Below, piece after piece: positions 5,190-7,028 of a stretch of DNA of 7,028 bases. The translations under genes and the position numbers were made by a program. The notes beneath the pieces were generated by a model that had not been told where the DNA came from, did no database searches, and was given only the letters and a program-made list of their open reading frames with translations. Positions within the stretch are counted from its first letter, which is position 1; the number at the start of each line of letters is the position of its first letter. Origin of the DNA: an uncultured Polaromonas sp. (GTDB taxonomy: Bacteria; Pseudomonadota; Gammaproteobacteria; Burkholderiales; Burkholderiaceae); assembly GCA_946479075.1 (NCBI GenBank), contig CAMLDT010000181.1:1-7028 (forward strand), in the 5' to 3' direction.

Positions 5190-7028
5190 CCGAGGCTGTT
5201 TCACCGCAGCCGACTGCCGGCAGCCGGACCGTGAAACAGGTGCCCGATGGCGCCTGGCTGCTGACGGAAACGCTGCCGCCATGCATGTCCACCGCATGGC
5301 GCACAATCGCCAGCCCCAGCCCCGTGCCGGGAATGCTGCCAACATTGCTGGCGCGGTGAAAGGACTCGAACAGATGGCCAAGCTCCTCCTGCGGAATGCC
5401 GATGCCCTGGTCCTGCACCTCGAACACCACGTCCTCTGCATCAGCCCTCACACTGAACCGCACACGGCCACCTTGCGGTGAATACTTGAGGGCGTTGGAC
5501 AGCAGGTTGCTGAAGATGTGCCTCAGCAGTTTTTCATCGTACAGGCCAGGTTCCGCGCCGGCCCGGTAGTCCAGCGCCAGCTCGCACAGGCTGCCTGCCT
5601 GCTGAAGCCGCGCCTCCTCGATCAACTGCTGGCACAGGGTCTGCAGGTCCAGCGGGCGCGGCTCGAACTCCAGCATCCGGGCTTCGCCCTTGCCGATCAG
5701 CAGCACGCGGTCCAGCATGCGCATCATGCGCTGGACGCTGGCGGCAATCGTGTCCAGCGTGTCGGATTTTTCCTGGGCCGGCAGGCGGTCGCCGTAATGC
5801 TTGAGGATCTCGCCGGACGACAGGATGGTGGCCAGCGGCGTGCGGAATTCGTGGCTGGTCATGGCCACAAAACGGCTGCGCAGTGTGTTGAGTTCCTTTT
5901 GCTGCTCCAGCGCCTCGCGGGTTTCTTCCTCGGACTTTTTGCGCTCGGTGATGTCCAGAAAGGTCCAGATCACGCCGGACTCCGGGTTGCCGGCCTGCAG
6001 GCAGCTGCCGCCCATTTGCACCCACAACATCTCGCCGTTGCGGCGCCGCAAGGGCTGCTCACAGGTATAGCTTCCGGTGTGCCGCAGCGCTTCACGCGCC
6101 GCATTGCCAAAAGCCGCCCACTGCGCCGCATCGTTGTGCAGCCGCTCGGCAGAATGGCCGATCAGCTCCTCACGCGGGTAATCCATCATTTCGGCAAACT
6201 TGGCATTGACCCACTCCAGCCGGCGCGCCACCGACAGCACGATGCCGACCAGCGCACTGTTGAGGATGGCCTCGCGTTCGGAGGAGGTGTGCAGCAGCTC
6301 CGCTTCGAGTTCCTTGCGCCGCGTGATGTCCGTCATCACCCACACCGTGCCCTGCGTGAGGTCGCGCGGGCTGACCGCCTTGCCGGACAGCGAAATCCAG
6401 ATGCGCGTGCCGTCGTACTGCCGCACCTGGATTTCCGTCTGGTAGGCCCGCCCCTCGCGGATGCAAGCGGCCACCTCGCCGCCGACGCGCAGGTACTCCT
6501 CGCGCGACAGGTAAAACGGCTCCATCGAGGTCAGCGGCCGGCCGCCCGCGCCGAAAATTTCCAGCATGGCCTGATTGGCCCAGCGAAACCGCCCCTCCGG
6601 CGTCAGGAAGGCAATGCCGACGATGGAATTTTCGAGGATGGTTTCGCGCTCCTGCAGCACCTTGCGGTAACGCTCCTGCGACTGGCTCAACGCCTCGACC
6701 ATGGCATGCCCGGCCTCGCTGGCGGCCTGGGCCTGCTCTTTTTCGGCAAGGGCCACATTGATGCGGTCTGCCAGTGCAAACGACAGCAGCACCATTTCAA
6801 GCGCCGAGCCGATCAGCAGCGCATTGGCGGTCAGCAGGTTGGACGGCAGCACCCCGGTGTTGTGCAGCACCAGCACGGCCACGCCGAGCAGCAACACCGC
6901 CCAGGCCATGAGGAAATAACGCGCACCGGGATGTTTGTCGTGCACGCTGAAGACGCCGGCCAGCACCAGCGTAGTGACACTGACCACGGCCAGCACCGTC
7001 ACCATCCAGGACGACACCACATAAGGCA
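5185..7028 (-). CDS. Membrane sensor histidine kinase: 7TMR-DISM tail, two PAS domains, HisKA, HATPase (N-terminus outside window)
   Basis: This is the C-terminal part (about 613 residues) of a two-component sensor that autophosphorylates on histidine and passes phosphate to a response regulator. The frame stays open to the window end (PYVVSS precede any chosen start), so the GTG codons near 7018 are not convincing starts. Counting residue 1 at 7020, hydrophobic segments at about 5-24 and 35-52, then NLLTANALLIGSALEMVLLSFALADR (split: 61-72 and 73-86) match the last helices of the 7TMR-DISM membrane module. A coiled coil follows at 88-125. PAS1 is about 127-235 (NSIVGIAFLTPEGRFRWANQ) and PAS2 about 250-360 (NSALVGIVLSVARRLEWVNA), each ending in a DIT-RK-type PAC. 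HisKA carries SHEFRTPL with H390 (codon 5851-5853). The ATPase has N-box NLLSNALKYSP (505-515), G1 DQGIGI (537-542) and G2 GTGLGL (565-570). No receiver or output domain follows. A response regulator is not in the window; it may lie beyond the right edge. Confidence 0.94.
   Translation of the reverse strand, partial: PYVVSSWMVTVLAVVSVTTLVLAGVFSVHDKHPGARYFLMAWAVLLLGVAVLVLHNTGVLPSNLLTANALLIGSALEMVLLSFALADRINVALAEKEQAQAASEAGHAMVEALSQSQERYRKVLQERETILENSIVGIAFLTPEGRFRWANQAMLEIFGAGGRPLTSMEPFYLSREEYLRVGGEVAACIREGRAYQTEIQVRQYDGTRIWISLSGKAVSPRDLTQGTVWVMTDITRRKELEAELLHTSSEREAILNSALVGIVLSVARRLEWVNAKFAEMMDYPREELIGHSAERLHNDAAQWAAFGNAAREALRHTGSYTCEQPLRRRNGEMLWVQMGGSCLQAGNPESGVIWTFLDITERKKSEEETREALEQQKELNTLRSRFVAMTSHEFRTPLATILSSGEILKHYGDRLPAQEKSDTLDTIAASVQRMMRMLDRVLLIGKGEARMLEFEPRPLDLQTLCQQLIEEARLQQAGSLCELALDYRAGAEPGLYDEKLLRHIFSNLLSNALKYSPQGGRVRFSVRADAEDVVFEVQDQGIGIPQEELGHLFESFHRASNVGSIPGTGLGLAIVRHAVDMHGGSVSVSSQAPSGTCFTVRLPAVGCGETASA

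Noticed and set aside
7018..7020. GTG at 7020 as the true start of the histidine kinase
   Set aside because: The frame stays open to the window edge and only the final helices of the 7TMR-DISM module are present, so the gene almost certainly begins outside the window.

Overview
The window looks like the chromosome of a high-GC betaproteobacterium, most likely a member of Burkholderiales family Comamonadaceae (Polaromonas, Rhodoferax or a relative). This rests on protein similarity recalled from memory for Mfd, SerB and the glyoxalase-like protein, on strong G/C bias at third codon positions, and on an intergenic repeat in front of serB that resembles one scattered through genomes of this family. 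No database search was possible, so genus is not assigned.

Layout, left to right. (1) 1-1086, plus strand: the C-terminal third of the transcription-repair coupling factor Mfd, cut by the left window edge. (2) 1100-1918: a complete type II toxin-antitoxin operon of the VapBC class. It has an AbrB-fold antitoxin with its own strong ribosome binding site, a PIN-domain ribonuclease toxin starting 2 bases after the antitoxin stop, and a pair of identical 8-base palindromes upstream that look like its operator. (3) 1919-2237: 319 bases without a clear gene. This stretch holds a possible frame-broken small ORF with a good ribosome binding site, a near-copy of the operator palindrome, and the family-type intergenic repeat ending shortly before serB. 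(4) 2238-5178, plus strand: a tight three-gene unit of phosphoserine phosphatase (serB), a full-length ABC exporter (membrane domain fused to ATPase) and a small glyoxalase/bleomycin-resistance-fold protein. The genes are separated by 2 bases and then overlap by 4. (5) 5185-7028, minus strand: a large membrane sensor histidine kinase (7TMR-DISM membrane tail, two PAS domains, HisKA, HATPase) converging on the operon and cut at its N-terminus by the right window edge.

How they fit together: mfd and serB are housekeeping genes. The VapBC module, which is less GC-rich at its start, and the AT-richer debris behind it look like an accessory insertion between them. serB, the exporter and the VOC protein are probably co-transcribed and translationally coupled, but nothing in the sequence links the exporter's substrate to serine. 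The convergent kinase ends only 6 bases from the VOC gene, and the two stop codons sit in opposite arms of one small hairpin. I saw no RNA gene, CRISPR array, insertion sequence or clearly new system. The points most worth checking are the twin-palindrome operator, the broken ORF beside VapBC, and the repeat that forms the serB leader.
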